This document shows, piece after piece, positions 25,534 to 35,204 of a stretch of DNA of 64,000 nt. Positions within the stretch are counted from its first letter, which is position 1; every line of letters begins with the position of its first letter. The stretch spans positions 85,601 through 149,600 of the forward strand of contig JAHZGF010000013.1 of the NCBI GenBank assembly GCA_019420945.1, given 5' to 3'. The translations under genes and the position numbers were made by a program. This DNA comes from Clostridiales bacterium (lineage in GTDB: Bacteria > Bacillota > Clostridia > Oscillospirales > Oscillospiraceae). The notes beneath the pieces were generated by a model, which had not been told where the DNA came from, did not search any database, and saw nothing but the letters and a program-made list of their open reading frames with translations.

Positions 25534-26870
25534 CTCTGTCTCTCCTTTTGGTAGACCTGTGCAGCTTCTACAAACCGCTCAGCCAGCGGAAGTTCTCCCC
25601 CGAAATGCAGGTGGGGAAACCCTGCGTAAAGCCTAGAATTCACATAACCGCAACGCCAGCTTTTTCCATTGGGCTTTTGTGCCTCTAAATCAGTACCGTT
25701 CTCGGTGCAGTCCCAATAATGGAACTCATGGGCGGGTACCGGCTCCCCAACCCGGAACAGCATGCTGTCCTGATCTCCAGTTAAATGCAGATAGCCAAAC
25801 CGCTGAAGCCGGGAGGTGGAATAGCCCCGGCCCGGCAGCGCTCCCACCAGGTCAAATTGCTGGCCTTGGTCTGACTCAAGACACTGCTGCAGATAGAGGA
25901 ATCCGCCGCACTCGGCCAGGGTAGGCATGCCTTCCTGGATGGCCCGGTAAATCTGCTGCCGCATGGTAACATTTTCGCTAAGTTGCTGCAAATACAGCTC
26001 CGGGTAGCCGCCACCCAGATAGAGACCGTCCGCTTCTGGCAGCTCCGAGTCCTCCAGGGGGCTGAAAAAGACCAGCTCTGCCCCGGCCTCCTTCAGGGCG
26101 TCCAGGTTGTCGGCATAGTAAAAGCAAAAGCTCTTGTCCCTTGCCACAGCGATTTTCACCCGGGCGGTTTGAGACTGAGATTTCTCCGGCACAGTCTCCA
26201 CTTCTCGGCCCAGAGCCAGAATACTTTCCAGGTCAGCGGTTTCCTCCAGCTGCTGGGCCACCGCCTCAAAGCGGTGATAAAAATCTTCGATTTCCCCGGC
26301 GGTCAGCAATCCTAAATGCCGACTCTCCAGTCGGGCCTCTTCCATCGGCGGCAGATAGCCCAGCACCGGCAAACCCGTCTCCCGCTCCAAAATGGGGCGC
26401 AGATGGGCATAGAGCATGGGTTTGCAGTCGGTGAGAAAAAGCCCCGCCAGATGACTGTCAGGCCGGAAAGTCTGCATTCCCTTGATCTGGGCCGCCAGAG
26501 TCAGGCTGGCCCCCTTGGGGCACACCGCCAGCAGCACTGGAGTATCGGTAAGATGGGCCACCTGCCAGGCGCTGGCCTGGTCGGTCCCCCCCACCCCGTC
26601 ATAGAACCCCATGGCGCCCTCCAGCAGTCCGAATCCGGCCCGCTGCCGGGCCAGGGTGCGTCGAACGCCGGCCTCTCCCTGCAAAAACAGATCCAGGTTG
26701 CGGCTGGGCACCCCCAGCACCCGGCTGTGGAACATGGGGTCGATGTAGTCCGGGCCGCACTTGAAGGCCTCGGCGTCGATGCCCCGGCGTTTCAGGGCCG
26801 CCAGCAGGCCGCAGGACAGCACGGTTTTCCCGCTGCCGCTGCTCATGGCAGCAATCATCAATCTGCGCAT
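25530..26870 (-). CDS. cbiA: Cobyrinate a,c-diamide synthase
   Basis: Amidates the a and c side chains of cobyrinate using glutamine and ATP. 446 residues: IAAMSSGSGKTVLSCGLL P-loop at the N-terminus, EGAMGFYDGV, and a glutamine amidotransferase domain with Cys in TLAECGGFLYLQ and a C-terminal His segment. Its first 13 bases overlap the end of cbiE/T. Confidence 0.96.
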   Translation of the reverse strand: MRRLMIAAMSSGSGKTVLSCGLLAALKRRGIDAEAFKCGPDYIDPMFHSRVLGVPSRNLDLFLQGEAGVRRTLARQRAGFGLLEGAMGFYDGVGGTDQASAWQVAHLTDTPVLLAVCPKGASLTLAAQIKGMQTFRPDSHLAGLFLTDCKPMLYAHLRPILERETGLPVLGYLPPMEEARLESRHLGLLTAGEIEDFYHRFEAVAQQLEETADLESILALGREVETVPEKSQSQTARVKIAVARDKSFCFYYADNLDALKEAGAELVFFSPLEDSELPEADGLYLGGGYPELYLQQLSENVTMRQQIYRAIQEGMPTLAECGGFLYLQQCLESDQGQQFDLVGALPGRGYSTSRLQRFGYLHLTGDQDSMLFRVGEPVPAHEFHYWDCTENGTDLEAQKPNGKSWRCGYVNSRLYAGFPHLHFGGELPLAERFVEAAQVYQKERQR

Positions 26871-28060
26871 GGTCTTGCTCCCGTAATCAGGAAAACCGGA
26901 TTCTGGGCCAGCAGCAGGTGGAGATTTGCCGCCGCCTTGGTGCGGCTGACGGAAATCTGGGCCACCTCCACTTCACAGCCTCGGGCCTGCAGCGACTCCA
27001 TAGCGGTGTTCAGATTCTCCAGGGTAATGGCGGAGACACAGATCCGGGCGGCGGAGTTGGCTTTCAGCGAAAGATCGATGATCTCGTCCAGATCCCCGTG
27101 GCTGCCCCCGACAAACACCTTGTCCGGGGCCGGGAAATCAGGCAAGACTTCCACCGCAGAACCCTCAGTCAGCCTCAGATTCCAGGCCCCAAATTTCTGG
27201 CGATTGGCCCGGATCAGCGCACAGGCCTCCGGTTTCTCCTCCACAGCCCAGGCCGACTTTCCCTGTAACGCCAGTTCCACGCTGACGCTGCCGGTACCGG
27301 CCCCCACATCCCAGCACACATCCTCCGGGGTTACCCCCAGCTTGGCCAGAATGGCGCATCGCACCTCCTGCTTGGTCATGGGCACTTTCCCCCGCTGGAA
27401 CTCCTCATCGGAAATTCCAGGCGTTCTTGAAAGCCGAATTTGGGGCGGTTCCACCAGCAGTACGCTGAGGGGGGCAAACTCCTGTTGAGCACATTCCGCC
27501 GCAGTGCCGGAAAAAATACGCTGGGTGGGATAGGAGAGCTCCTCCCCCACCGCCACCTTCAGCTCCCCCAGTCCAGCCTCGGCAATTTGGCGGCACAGCT
27601 CCGACGGCCCCAAATTTCCACCGGTCAGAAAGAACACCGGCTGGCCCTGGCAGAGCTCCGCCACCGGGTCGCAGTCCACCCCGTGGGCGGAGCACAGACG
27701 CCAATTCTGCCAGCTGGTCCCCAGCTTGGCGGCCAGGTATTGGAGGCTGGAGATGCCGGGCAGTACCTCATAGTCTACCTTCTCCCGCTCCAACAGAGGA
27801 ATCAGAGTCTTGGCCCCGGAATAAAAGCCGGTATCCCCGCTGAAGAGCACGCAGATCCGCTCCGCGGCGCTGCTCAAAATCACATGTATGATGTCAGCAC
27901 TCCGGACCGCATCCACCCGTTCCGCCGCGCCGTCAGGCAAGCTCTTCAGCAGCCGACCCGCTCCGATCAGCAGCTGAGCTTGTTCCAGGCGCTGCCGGGC
28001 CTGGAGTGTCACAGTTCCTAAGTCTCCGCAGCCCATCCCCAACAAGGATACCAGTCTCAT
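26858..28060 (-). CDS. cbiET: CbiE/CbiT fusion: cobalt-precorrin-7 C5,15-methyltransferase and decarboxylase
   Basis: Two enzymes in one 400-residue chain, as in CobL. Residues about 1-200 are the tetrapyrrole methylase CbiE (LLGMGCGDLGTVTLQA, LFSGDTGFYSGAKTL), and about 215-400 the CbiT methyltransferase with the SAM motif WDVGAGTGSVSVELAL. In many anaerobes these are separate genes. It starts one base after the cbiJ stop. Confidence 0.94.
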   Translation of the reverse strand: MRLVSLLGMGCGDLGTVTLQARQRLEQAQLLIGAGRLLKSLPDGAAERVDAVRSADIIHVILSSAAERICVLFSGDTGFYSGAKTLIPLLEREKVDYEVLPGISSLQYLAAKLGTSWQNWRLCSAHGVDCDPVAELCQGQPVFFLTGGNLGPSELCRQIAEAGLGELKVAVGEELSYPTQRIFSGTAAECAQQEFAPLSVLLVEPPQIRLSRTPGISDEEFQRGKVPMTKQEVRCAILAKLGVTPEDVCWDVGAGTGSVSVELALQGKSAWAVEEKPEACALIRANRQKFGAWNLRLTEGSAVEVLPDFPAPDKVFVGGSHGDLDEIIDLSLKANSAARICVSAITLENLNTAMESLQARGCEVEVAQISVSRTKAAANLHLLLAQNPVFLITGARPCAD

Positions 28061-28061
28061 G

Positions 28062-28793
28062 TCATTCCCTCGCTTCCAGCTCTTTCAAAATTTCTTCCAT
28101 GGTAAGCCCGGATTCTGCCCTCCGGCCCACCAGGATTACGTCGGCGCCGGCCCGGCGGGCCGCCCGCAATTTCTCATCAAATCCGCCGGCTTTGCCCCCG
28201 TCCTTGGTGACCAGCCAGCGGATGTGGTACTGCGCCAACATAGCGGCATTCATCTCTTCGGAAAAGGGGCCTTGCAGCGCGATGATATTCCGGTGGGGCA
28301 GCCCCAGGGCTTCACAGGCATCCAGAGATGGATGGGTGGGCAGCACTCGGGCAAAGACCCGCTCCGGCTCCAGGTCTTGGAACGCACTCAGCTCTTTGGC
28401 TCCGGTGGTCAGCAGCACATTTCCAGGCCGGGTGCGGAGATAGTCACAGGCCTGTGCACAGGATTCCACCCGGATGCAGCCGTCTGTTTCGCTCTCGGCC
28501 CGGAGCAGACGACGCAGAGGAATTCCACAGGGCTGGCAGGCATTGCGGACATGCTCCGTCACCTCCACCGCATAGGGGTGGGTGGCATCGATGACTAAAT
28601 CAAAGTCCGGAATAACCTGGGCCATCTGTGTTTCATCCAGGCGGCCCACCCGAACTGTTGCCTTTAGGTCGCGTAACTCCTCGGCCCCTATATCGGTGGC
28701 CACACTCACAGTGACCGGATAGCCCTGCTCACTGAGCCTCTGGGCCAATTCCCGGCCTTCCGTGGTGCCTCCGAAAATCAAGATCCGTTTCAT
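28062..28793 (-). CDS. cbiJ: Cobalt-precorrin-6A reductase
   Basis: Reduces cobalt-precorrin-6A to 6B. 243 residues with the NADPH-type start ILIFGGTTEGRELAQRL, VIDATHPYAVEVTEHV and LVTKDGGKAGGFDEKL. The ATG at 28793 overlaps the cbiH stop by ATGA. Confidence 0.95.
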   Translation of the reverse strand: MKRILIFGGTTEGRELAQRLSEQGYPVTVSVATDIGAEELRDLKATVRVGRLDETQMAQVIPDFDLVIDATHPYAVEVTEHVRNACQPCGIPLRRLLRAESETDGCIRVESCAQACDYLRTRPGNVLLTTGAKELSAFQDLEPERVFARVLPTHPSLDACEALGLPHRNIIALQGPFSEEMNAAMLAQYHIRWLVTKDGGKAGGFDEKLRAARRAGADVILVGRRAESGLTMEEILKELEARE

Positions 28794-29524
28794 TTTTTCC
28801 GTTCGTAGCCTCGGGGGGTTACCATAGAGCCACCGATGCGCCGGGTGGAGCTGTTGCCGATAAAGACGGTAGTAAACATGTCCAGCTCCGCTTCCCGCAG
28901 CTCCGCCAGGGTCAGGATCGCCTTCTCCTGGCCCTCCCGGCCGATCATCCGGACCCAGCCGCAAACGTTGTCCCCGCCCCGGGATTCCAGTAGAATGTCG
29001 CAAGCCCGACGCAGGTAATCTCTGCGCTTTTTGGATCCGGGGTTATAGAGGCAGATGGAGAAATCTCCCTCCCCGGCGCAGCGCAGTCGCTTTTCAATGG
29101 TAGCCCAGGGGGTCAGCAGATCCGACAGGGAGATGACACAGAAATCGTGCATCAGCGGCGCGCCCAGCACCGCGGCCCCGGACAGGGCGGCAGTGGCGCC
29201 AGGCACCACGGCGATTTCCACCTCCGGGAAGTCCACCGACAGTTCCAGCACCGGTCCCGCCATACCGTAAACACCGGCGTCCCCGGAACAAAGCATAGAC
29301 ACGGTCTTTCCCTGCCTGGCGGCCTCCAGGGCCCAGCGGCACCGCTCCAGCTCCTGGGTCATGGGTGTGGTATAGGTCTCTTTGTCCGGAAACCAGTCCT
29401 TTACCAGATCGATATACACGGTATAGCCCACCAGCACATCGGAGGCTTCCAGTGCCTCAAGGGCCTGGAGGGTCATCTGTTCCCGACTGCCGGGGCCCAG
29501 TCCCACCAAAAACAATTTACTCAT
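28790..29524 (-). CDS. cbiH: Cobalt-precorrin-3 C17-methyltransferase
   Basis: Methylates C17 and contracts the ring. 244 residues of the tetrapyrrole methylase fold: LFLVGLGPGSREQMTLQA, MLCSGDAGVYGMAGPVLEL and GAPLMHDFCVISLSDLLTPW. GGAGGTGGCGGG precedes the ATG at 29524, which overlaps the cbiG stop by eight bases. Confidence 0.95.
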   Translation of the reverse strand: MSKLFLVGLGPGSREQMTLQALEALEASDVLVGYTVYIDLVKDWFPDKETYTTPMTQELERCRWALEAARQGKTVSMLCSGDAGVYGMAGPVLELSVDFPEVEIAVVPGATAALSGAAVLGAPLMHDFCVISLSDLLTPWATIEKRLRCAGEGDFSICLYNPGSKKRRDYLRRACDILLESRGGDNVCGWVRMIGREGQEKAILTLAELREAELDMFTTVFIGNSSTRRIGGSMVTPRGYERKK

Positions 29525-30509
29525 CCCGCCACCTCCAATTGGGCGTATAGTCTGTAAGGGCAAGCGCCATAGTGACGCCGTTCCCCGCTATTTTCTTACA
29601 CAGCAGCTTACCGCCGCTGCCCAGCACCGCAGAGCGTTCGCATACGTTGTCCACTCCTACGGTCTGTTCCACAAAGGCAGAACCGGAAAACTCCCCCTGC
29701 ACCTGGTTCAGTTCCAGGGCAGAAAAGGTCTCCAGAGGCCAGTTGTGGGCTGTGCAGAAGGCCAGCAGCCCCGGCTCCCTGGCCTTCAAATCCAGGGAGC
29801 AGACCTTGACGATGGCCTGTGTCGGAACGCCAGAGGCCTCCAACAGGGTCTGGAACAGGCCCTCAATTTGCGCTTGGGTGGTCCCCTTCCTGCAGCCCAC
29901 CCCCAGAATTCCGATCCGGGGCACCGCCCAGAGGGCTTCTGCCTCCTCCCCGGGGGTCATGGAAAGCCGAATATCACAGGGACCATCCTGGGCCAACTTC
30001 ACGCCTTTAGGCGGCTTTCCCTCAACAGGGAAATCGCTGCAACAGACCAAGGTTTGACCCGCCAAAAGTTTGCCGGAGACCACTTTGATCCGCTCCGGAT
30101 TCATAATGGTGCAGTTTTGCCGCTTGGTCCACTCGTCCACCGCAAACACGCCCCGGCAATCCGTGGCAGTGGTCACCACCGGGATTGCGCCGCAGACGGC
30201 AGCGATGTGTCGGGCCAGGTCGTTGGCACCCCCAAGATGGCCGCTGAGCACCGGCACCGCAAAGGTACCGGACTCATCCACTGCCACCACCGCCGGGTCG
30301 GTAACCTTACTGCGCACATGGGGGGCAATGGCCCGGACAGCGATGCCCACCGCGCCAATGAAAACCAGATCTTCCCGGTTCCGAAAACCTTCGGCGGTCC
30401 AATTCTCCATGGAAAAGCCCGGGGTAAAACGGCTGACCTGGCCTCCTAAGGCCTGAGACAATCGCTCCGCCAGAGCTTGTCCCCGGTCAGTAAAAGTCAG
30501 ATATTTCAT
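29517..30509 (-). CDS. cbiG: Cobalt-precorrin-5A hydrolase
   Basis: Opens the delta-lactone of cobalt-precorrin-5A and releases acetaldehyde. 330 residues: a CbiG N-terminal domain with VFIGAVGIAVRAIAPHV, LSGHLGGANDLARHIA and a C-terminal domain with GILGVGCRKGTTQAQIE. Overlaps cbiF by ATGA. Confidence 0.95.
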   Translation of the reverse strand: MKYLTFTDRGQALAERLSQALGGQVSRFTPGFSMENWTAEGFRNREDLVFIGAVGIAVRAIAPHVRSKVTDPAVVAVDESGTFAVPVLSGHLGGANDLARHIAAVCGAIPVVTTATDCRGVFAVDEWTKRQNCTIMNPERIKVVSGKLLAGQTLVCCSDFPVEGKPPKGVKLAQDGPCDIRLSMTPGEEAEALWAVPRIGILGVGCRKGTTQAQIEGLFQTLLEASGVPTQAIVKVCSLDLKAREPGLLAFCTAHNWPLETFSALELNQVQGEFSGSAFVEQTVGVDNVCERSAVLGSGGKLLCKKIAGNGVTMALALTDYTPNWRWRDE

Positions 30510-31261
30510 AGAGTGGCCTGGCGGTAGCCAGTGGTGAAACTGGGGTCATAGAGCTTGCTCCGGTCATAACGGTTGCCCAGGAAATCTCCCACCAGCACCA
30601 GTGCAGTCTTGGAAATGCCATGTTCTGCTCCGGCCTGGGCCAGCTTGCCCAGGGGGGTATAGACCACCTTTTCTTCCGGCCAGGTGGCTTTATAAACCAA
30701 AGCAGTGGGGGTGTCCTCGGTATAGGCGCCCTGCAGCAAAGCCTCCTGAAGCCCCTCCAACATACCGGCAGAGAGGAAGATTACCATGGTGCAGCCGTGC
30801 TGGGCCATGGAGACAATGCCTTCCCGTTCCGGCACCGGAGTCCGCCCCGCCATCCGGGTGATAATGACACTCTGGCTCACCCCGGGCAGGGTATACTCTC
30901 CATGCACCGCTGCGGCGGCTCCGCAGAAACTGGACACGCCGGGAGTCACATCAAAAGCAATGTTTCGCTTTTCCAGCTCATCCATCTGCTCCCGGATGGC
31001 TCCGTAGAGGCTGGGATCTCCGGTATGGAGCCGGACGGTGGTCAAGCCCTCCTGCTCCGCCCGCTCCACTTCTGCAATCACCTGTTCCAGGGTCATTTCC
31101 GCACTGTTATAGATGCGGCAATCCTCCCGGCACAGCCCCAGAATCACAGGATTCACCAGACTGCCGGCATAGATCACCACATCCGCCTGCTTCAACAATT
31201 CCGCACCCCGCAGGGTGATCAGGTCCGGCGCTCCGGACCCGGCTCCCACAAAATGTACCAC
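30506..31261 (-). CDS. cbiF: Cobalt-precorrin-4 C11-methyltransferase
   Basis: Adds the C11 methyl group. 251 residues with VGAGSGAPDLITLRGAELL, VRLHTGDPSLYGAIREQM and TPGVSSFCGAAAAV. The start is a GTG with GGAG upstream, 4 bases after the cbiL stop. Confidence 0.95.
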   Translation of the reverse strand: MVHFVGAGSGAPDLITLRGAELLKQADVVIYAGSLVNPVILGLCREDCRIYNSAEMTLEQVIAEVERAEQEGLTTVRLHTGDPSLYGAIREQMDELEKRNIAFDVTPGVSSFCGAAAAVHGEYTLPGVSQSVIITRMAGRTPVPEREGIVSMAQHGCTMVIFLSAGMLEGLQEALLQGAYTEDTPTALVYKATWPEEKVVYTPLGKLAQAGAEHGISKTALVLVGDFLGNRYDRSKLYDPSFTTGYRQATL

Positions 31262-31265
31262 AGTA

Positions 31266-31961
31266 TTACTCCTTTACGATGATGGTTGTGAAATAGCTTA
31301 AGCGTTCCGGCAGCTCCCGCAGATTTTTGGACACCAGCTCCTCCGGCAGGCCGCAGTTGGCCACCAGAGCGGCCCGGTCCAGCATCCCCTGCGCTTCCAG
31401 AGCGCTCCTGACCTCATCCAAGTGAATGCCAGACTTCATCAGCACCTTGCTGCCGGGGAAATTCATGGCATATTCGTCCAGCTCCACATTACCGGGGACA
31501 ATGGCCAAAGGCCGGTCCGTTTCTGTAAGGCTGATCCCCAGCCGGGCCGCCGCCGCACTGAAGCTGGTGACGCCGGGGACCATAACGCAGTCAAACCCCT
31601 GCGCTTCCAGCCGGTCTATCAGCGGAGTACAGGAGGCGTAAACTGCCACGTCTCCCAACACCGCCATGGCCACATCCTGGCCCTGAGTGAGCCGGCGGGC
31701 AATCTCCTCCGCCGCCAAATCATGGGCCTCCTGACGGCCGGACAGGGCCACCGCCATGGTGAGGTCCAGGGGCAGAATCTCTTTTTCCGTCAGATCCACT
31801 GCCCCCCGGGCGATATCCAGGGCCAGCATCCCGCCGGAACGGGTCCGGGGTGCTGCCACCACCGGGCAGGCCTCCAGAGTTCGGCAGGCTTTCAGGGTCA
31901 ATAGCTCCGGATCCCCGGGACCCACCCCCACCGCATAAAATGTTCCTCTCTTTACTTCCAT
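31266..31961 (-). CDS. cbiL: Cobalt-precorrin-2 C20-methyltransferase
   Basis: First ring methylation specific to the corrin branch. 231 residues with AVGVGPGDPELLTLKA, AVLGDVAVYASCTPLID and VPGVTSFSAAAARLG. The ATG at 31961 overlaps the cbiD stop by ten bases; the longer open frame upstream lies inside cbiD. Confidence 0.95.
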   Translation of the reverse strand: MEVKRGTFYAVGVGPGDPELLTLKACRTLEACPVVAAPRTRSGGMLALDIARGAVDLTEKEILPLDLTMAVALSGRQEAHDLAAEEIARRLTQGQDVAMAVLGDVAVYASCTPLIDRLEAQGFDCVMVPGVTSFSAAAARLGISLTETDRPLAIVPGNVELDEYAMNFPGSKVLMKSGIHLDEVRSALEAQGMLDRAALVANCGLPEELVSKNLRELPERLSYFTTIIVKE

Positions 31962-33085
31962 CGTCTTAAAATCTCCTGTGCTTCTGAGGTCATCCCCAGA
32001 ATTCCGTATTGAGTGGAAAACAGAACTGCCCCCACCCGGTATTCGCCCTCTGCCCGATGCCGCAGGTGCCGTTCTACCGCCTTGGTAATGCTGTCCATCA
32101 CCGGCTGCCGCAGGGAGCACTCCTCCAAAATCGCCAAACAGGCGTCGGAGGTGGCAGCATCCATCAACTGGCGGCATACGGTCTGGTCAGCTCCACAGAC
32201 CGCCGCATGGGCGCAGAACAGCTCGATGCGGCAATCTGCAAATCGGCTGTGGGTGTTCATGATACCACCAGCCAACTTGGCCAGCTTGCCCACATGGCCC
32301 ACCAGCAGCACATCTTCATAGCCCTGGGCCATAATTTCATCCAGGGCGTCTCCAATGAAGTTGGAGCATTTCACCACGGGAATACCCAGCTTGTCGAGGC
32401 CCTGATCCTGCAAAAAATCCATTCCGTAGTTGCCGGGGGTGAGAATGACCCGGCGCCAGCCCTGGGCCCGGTAAGACCGCAACTCCAGAGCGATGGTGTC
32501 AATGAGAGCCTGCATACTCATGGGCTCCACAATACCGGAGGTACCCAAAATGGAGATACCACCCTCAATGCCTAAGGAAGGGTTAAAGGTTTTCGCCCCG
32601 ATGGTCTCCCCTTCCGGCACCGAGATCACCACCCGGAAACCGCAATTCTCTCCTGCTGCCCAGCGAACATCCTCCAGGGCCTGGGCGATCATCTGCCGGG
32701 GTACATGGTTGATGGCCGCCGCTCCCACTGGTTGATCCAGTCCGGGTTTGGTCACCCGGCCTACGCCGGTGCCCCCGTCAATTTCAATCATGCCATCGTC
32801 AGTCATGGTGACTTCAGCGCAGATCAGGGCGCCGGCAGTCCGGTCGATGTCGTCCCCCGCGTCCTTGCGGACACCGCAGAGGGCGGTATTTCCCTCCATC
32901 CGGCACTCCTCCAGAGGCACCTCCACCCGTAAACCCTTGGGGGTGGTCAGGGCCACCGTCTCCGGCCACCGGCCCGTCAGCAGTTTTTGGGCCGCCCCAG
33001 AGGCCGCCAGAGCAGCACAGGTGCCGGTGGTAAAGCCACAGCGCAGCTTTTTTCCGCCGGAATAAATGTAGTGCTCAAAGGCCAT
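31952..33085 (-). CDS. cbiD: Cobalt-precorrin-5B C1-methyltransferase
   Basis: Methylates C1 in the anaerobic pathway. 377 residues with LRCGFTTGTCAALAASGA and LTPGNYGMDFLQDQGLD, the CbiD signatures. Presence of cbiD, cbiG and cbiK marks the oxygen-independent, early-cobalt route. The ATG at 33085 overlaps the ATPase stop by 11 bases. Confidence 0.96.
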   Translation of the reverse strand: MAFEHYIYSGGKKLRCGFTTGTCAALAASGAAQKLLTGRWPETVALTTPKGLRVEVPLEECRMEGNTALCGVRKDAGDDIDRTAGALICAEVTMTDDGMIEIDGGTGVGRVTKPGLDQPVGAAAINHVPRQMIAQALEDVRWAAGENCGFRVVISVPEGETIGAKTFNPSLGIEGGISILGTSGIVEPMSMQALIDTIALELRSYRAQGWRRVILTPGNYGMDFLQDQGLDKLGIPVVKCSNFIGDALDEIMAQGYEDVLLVGHVGKLAKLAGGIMNTHSRFADCRIELFCAHAAVCGADQTVCRQLMDAATSDACLAILEECSLRQPVMDSITKAVERHLRHRAEGEYRVGAVLFSTQYGILGMTSEAQEILRRWK

Positions 33086-34184
33086 AGCGCAATTTCCCCT
33101 GTCGCTCCGCATAGTCCCTCAATTCCCGCAGCGGTTCTGCCTGGTCGGACATCTCCGCTGGGGATAAGGTACACACCGTGTATTCCGTGGTATCAATCCA
33201 GTGCTTGGCACACGCTAAACATTCCTCTGTCAGTGGCGAAAACGCTTTTTGCGCCACAATATCCATGGCCAAGGCCCGGGCCACAGGATAGTCCAAGTCA
33301 TTGGTCCAAAGCACGCCTGCGGCAAAGGGAATTCCCTGCCGCTGAAGCTGCCGGAACACATGGGTGCCGGTGCCGTTTCCTCCCAGCACAAATACTTTAG
33401 GCTCTCCTGTCGGCTTTTCCAGCTCCAGGCCGCCACTGTGAAAGTCGAAATCTCCTATACTGACACCGTAAAGGGACTCAATATAGCCCGGAACAAAAAT
33501 TTCCTCCGGGGTACCGAATCGCTCTACCCGGTCTCCCTTGATACAGGCCAGCTTATGGGAAATCCGCTGGGCCAGATCCACCTCATGCAGTGACATTACC
33601 ACGGTGAGGTGCTGTTCACGGGATAGCTGCTGCACCATCGAAAGGAATTCCAGCTTATATCTGATATCCAAAAACGAGGTGGGCTCGTCCAGCACCAGTA
33701 CCTCCGGTTCCTGGCACAGGGCCCGAGCCAGCAGCACCCGCTGCTTCTGGCCATCGCTGATCTGTTCAAAATCTCGCTGGGCCAGCTCAGTGATGTGAAC
33801 CAACTCCATGGCCTCCCGGACTTTGGCATGGTCATGCTGGGTCAGCACGCCAAATTTACCGGTATAGGGATAGCGGCCGGTGGATACAACCTCCTCACAG
33901 GTCATCAGCTCTGTTTTGACCCGCTGGGTGAGCACCACCGCCATCTGTTTGGCCAAACGGCTGTTGTTCATCCCGGCCAGGTCATTTCCTCCCAAATAGA
34001 CCGCTCCACCCAGAGGCGCCAACTGGCGTATGATACTCTTCAGTATTGTGGTCTTTCCGGCGCCATTGGGGCCGATCAGCGTTAAAATCTCTCCCTTTTG
34101 GAGAGAAAGGCAAATATCCCGGATCAGCGGCTGCTGACGGTAGCCCACCGTCAGGCCGTCAGTCTGAAAATATGGGCTTTCCAT
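33075..34184 (-). CDS. btuD: ABC transporter ATP-binding protein with a C-terminal extra domain
   Basis: Energises corrinoid (or iron-chelate type) uptake with the adjacent permease and binding protein. Residues about 1-250 are a FecE/BtuD ATPase: LIGPNGAGKTTILKSI, the signature QISDGQKQRVLLARAL, VLVLDEPTSFLDIR and the His switch MSLHEVDLA. Residues about 260-369 form an unusual extension beginning KVFVLGGNGTGTHVFRQL, which looks Rossmann-like and may bind a nucleotide or regulate transport. The substrate is inferred from the cobalamin operon. The 369 residues exceed the usual 250-260. Confidence 0.88.
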   Translation of the reverse strand: MESPYFQTDGLTVGYRQQPLIRDICLSLQKGEILTLIGPNGAGKTTILKSIIRQLAPLGGAVYLGGNDLAGMNNSRLAKQMAVVLTQRVKTELMTCEEVVSTGRYPYTGKFGVLTQHDHAKVREAMELVHITELAQRDFEQISDGQKQRVLLARALCQEPEVLVLDEPTSFLDIRYKLEFLSMVQQLSREQHLTVVMSLHEVDLAQRISHKLACIKGDRVERFGTPEEIFVPGYIESLYGVSIGDFDFHSGGLELEKPTGEPKVFVLGGNGTGTHVFRQLQRQGIPFAAGVLWTNDLDYPVARALAMDIVAQKAFSPLTEECLACAKHWIDTTEYTVCTLSPAEMSDQAEPLRELRDYAERQGKLRYGL

Positions 34185-34188
34185 GCGC

Positions 34189-35202
34189 TCACGCCCCCTT
34201 GGATCTCTGCCGATGGATCAAAATCCAGATGACCACCGGCGCGCCGAAAATGGCGGTAACGGTACTGATGCTGAGTTCCGTGGGTGAAAATGCCGTCCGG
34301 GCCAGAAGATCGCACAGCTGGCAGAACACGGCCCCGCCCAAAAAACAGCCCGGGATCATAATCAGGGGCTTGGTGGTACGGAACAGGCTTTTCACCAGGT
34401 GGGGGACGGCGATACCCACAAAAGACACCGGACCGGCGAAGGCGGTGACACAGGCCGCCATGACACTGGACAGCAGCACCAACAGCGTTCGAAACAGCGG
34501 AATATTGACGCCCACGCTCCGGGCATACCCCTCCCCCATCAGATAGGCGCTGATGGGCTTGGAGAGGAAAAACGTGCAGGCCAGAGAGGCCAACACCACC
34601 ACGGCCATAACCGGAATATTGCTCCAGGTGATGCCGGAAAAGCTGCCCATAGACCAGTTATGCAGGTTGACGATGTCGGCGTCATCCGCAAAGGTCACGA
34701 TAAAATCCGTGATGGCGGAACAGATATAGCCCACCATGACGCCGCTGATAATCAAAATGGACATTCGGTCCACCAGCCGGGCCATGAGCAGTACAAATCC
34801 CATGGAAGCCAGCGCCCCCAAAAATGCAGCGCCGATCATTTCCAGACTGGAAAGATAGGATGCCGTACTCAGGGAGAATACCATGGCAATGGCCACCACC
34901 AGCTTGGCACCCGAGGAGATACCCAGAATAAAGGGACCTGCAATGGGGTTGTGGAAGAAGGTCTGCAGCAGATATCCCGCCAGGGCCAGCGTTCCCCCCA
35001 GAAGGATGGCGGCCAGGGCCCGGGGCAGCCGCAGCCGCAGCACAATATCTCCATAGGTACTGCCGGAATCCTGTCCCCCCAGGATGCGCAAACAGTCCCC
35101 CAGAGGGATATTGACGCTGCCGATACAGACGCTGAGCAGAAGGCTGACCAGCGTCAGTACCGCCAGAGCGGCAAAGGCCAGACAATAATGCTTGTGTTTC
35201 AT
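34189..35202 (-). CDS. btuC: FecCD/BtuC-family ABC transporter permease
   Basis: Inner-membrane permease of a corrinoid or siderophore importer; 337 residues with about ten hydrophobic segments. Family motifs are RLPRALAAILLGGTLALAG, NPIAGPFILGISSGA and PVSFVGIAVPHLVK. The ATG at 35202 has TTTGGAG 5 bases upstream and lies two bases after the binding-protein stop. Corrinoid specificity is inferred from the operon. Confidence 0.9.
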   Translation of the reverse strand: MKHKHYCLAFAALAVLTLVSLLLSVCIGSVNIPLGDCLRILGGQDSGSTYGDIVLRLRLPRALAAILLGGTLALAGYLLQTFFHNPIAGPFILGISSGAKLVVAIAMVFSLSTASYLSSLEMIGAAFLGALASMGFVLLMARLVDRMSILIISGVMVGYICSAITDFIVTFADDADIVNLHNWSMGSFSGITWSNIPVMAVVVLASLACTFFLSKPISAYLMGEGYARSVGVNIPLFRTLLVLLSSVMAACVTAFAGPVSFVGIAVPHLVKSLFRTTKPLIMIPGCFLGGAVFCQLCDLLARTAFSPTELSISTVTAIFGAPVVIWILIHRQRSKGA

Positions 35203-35204
35203 AA

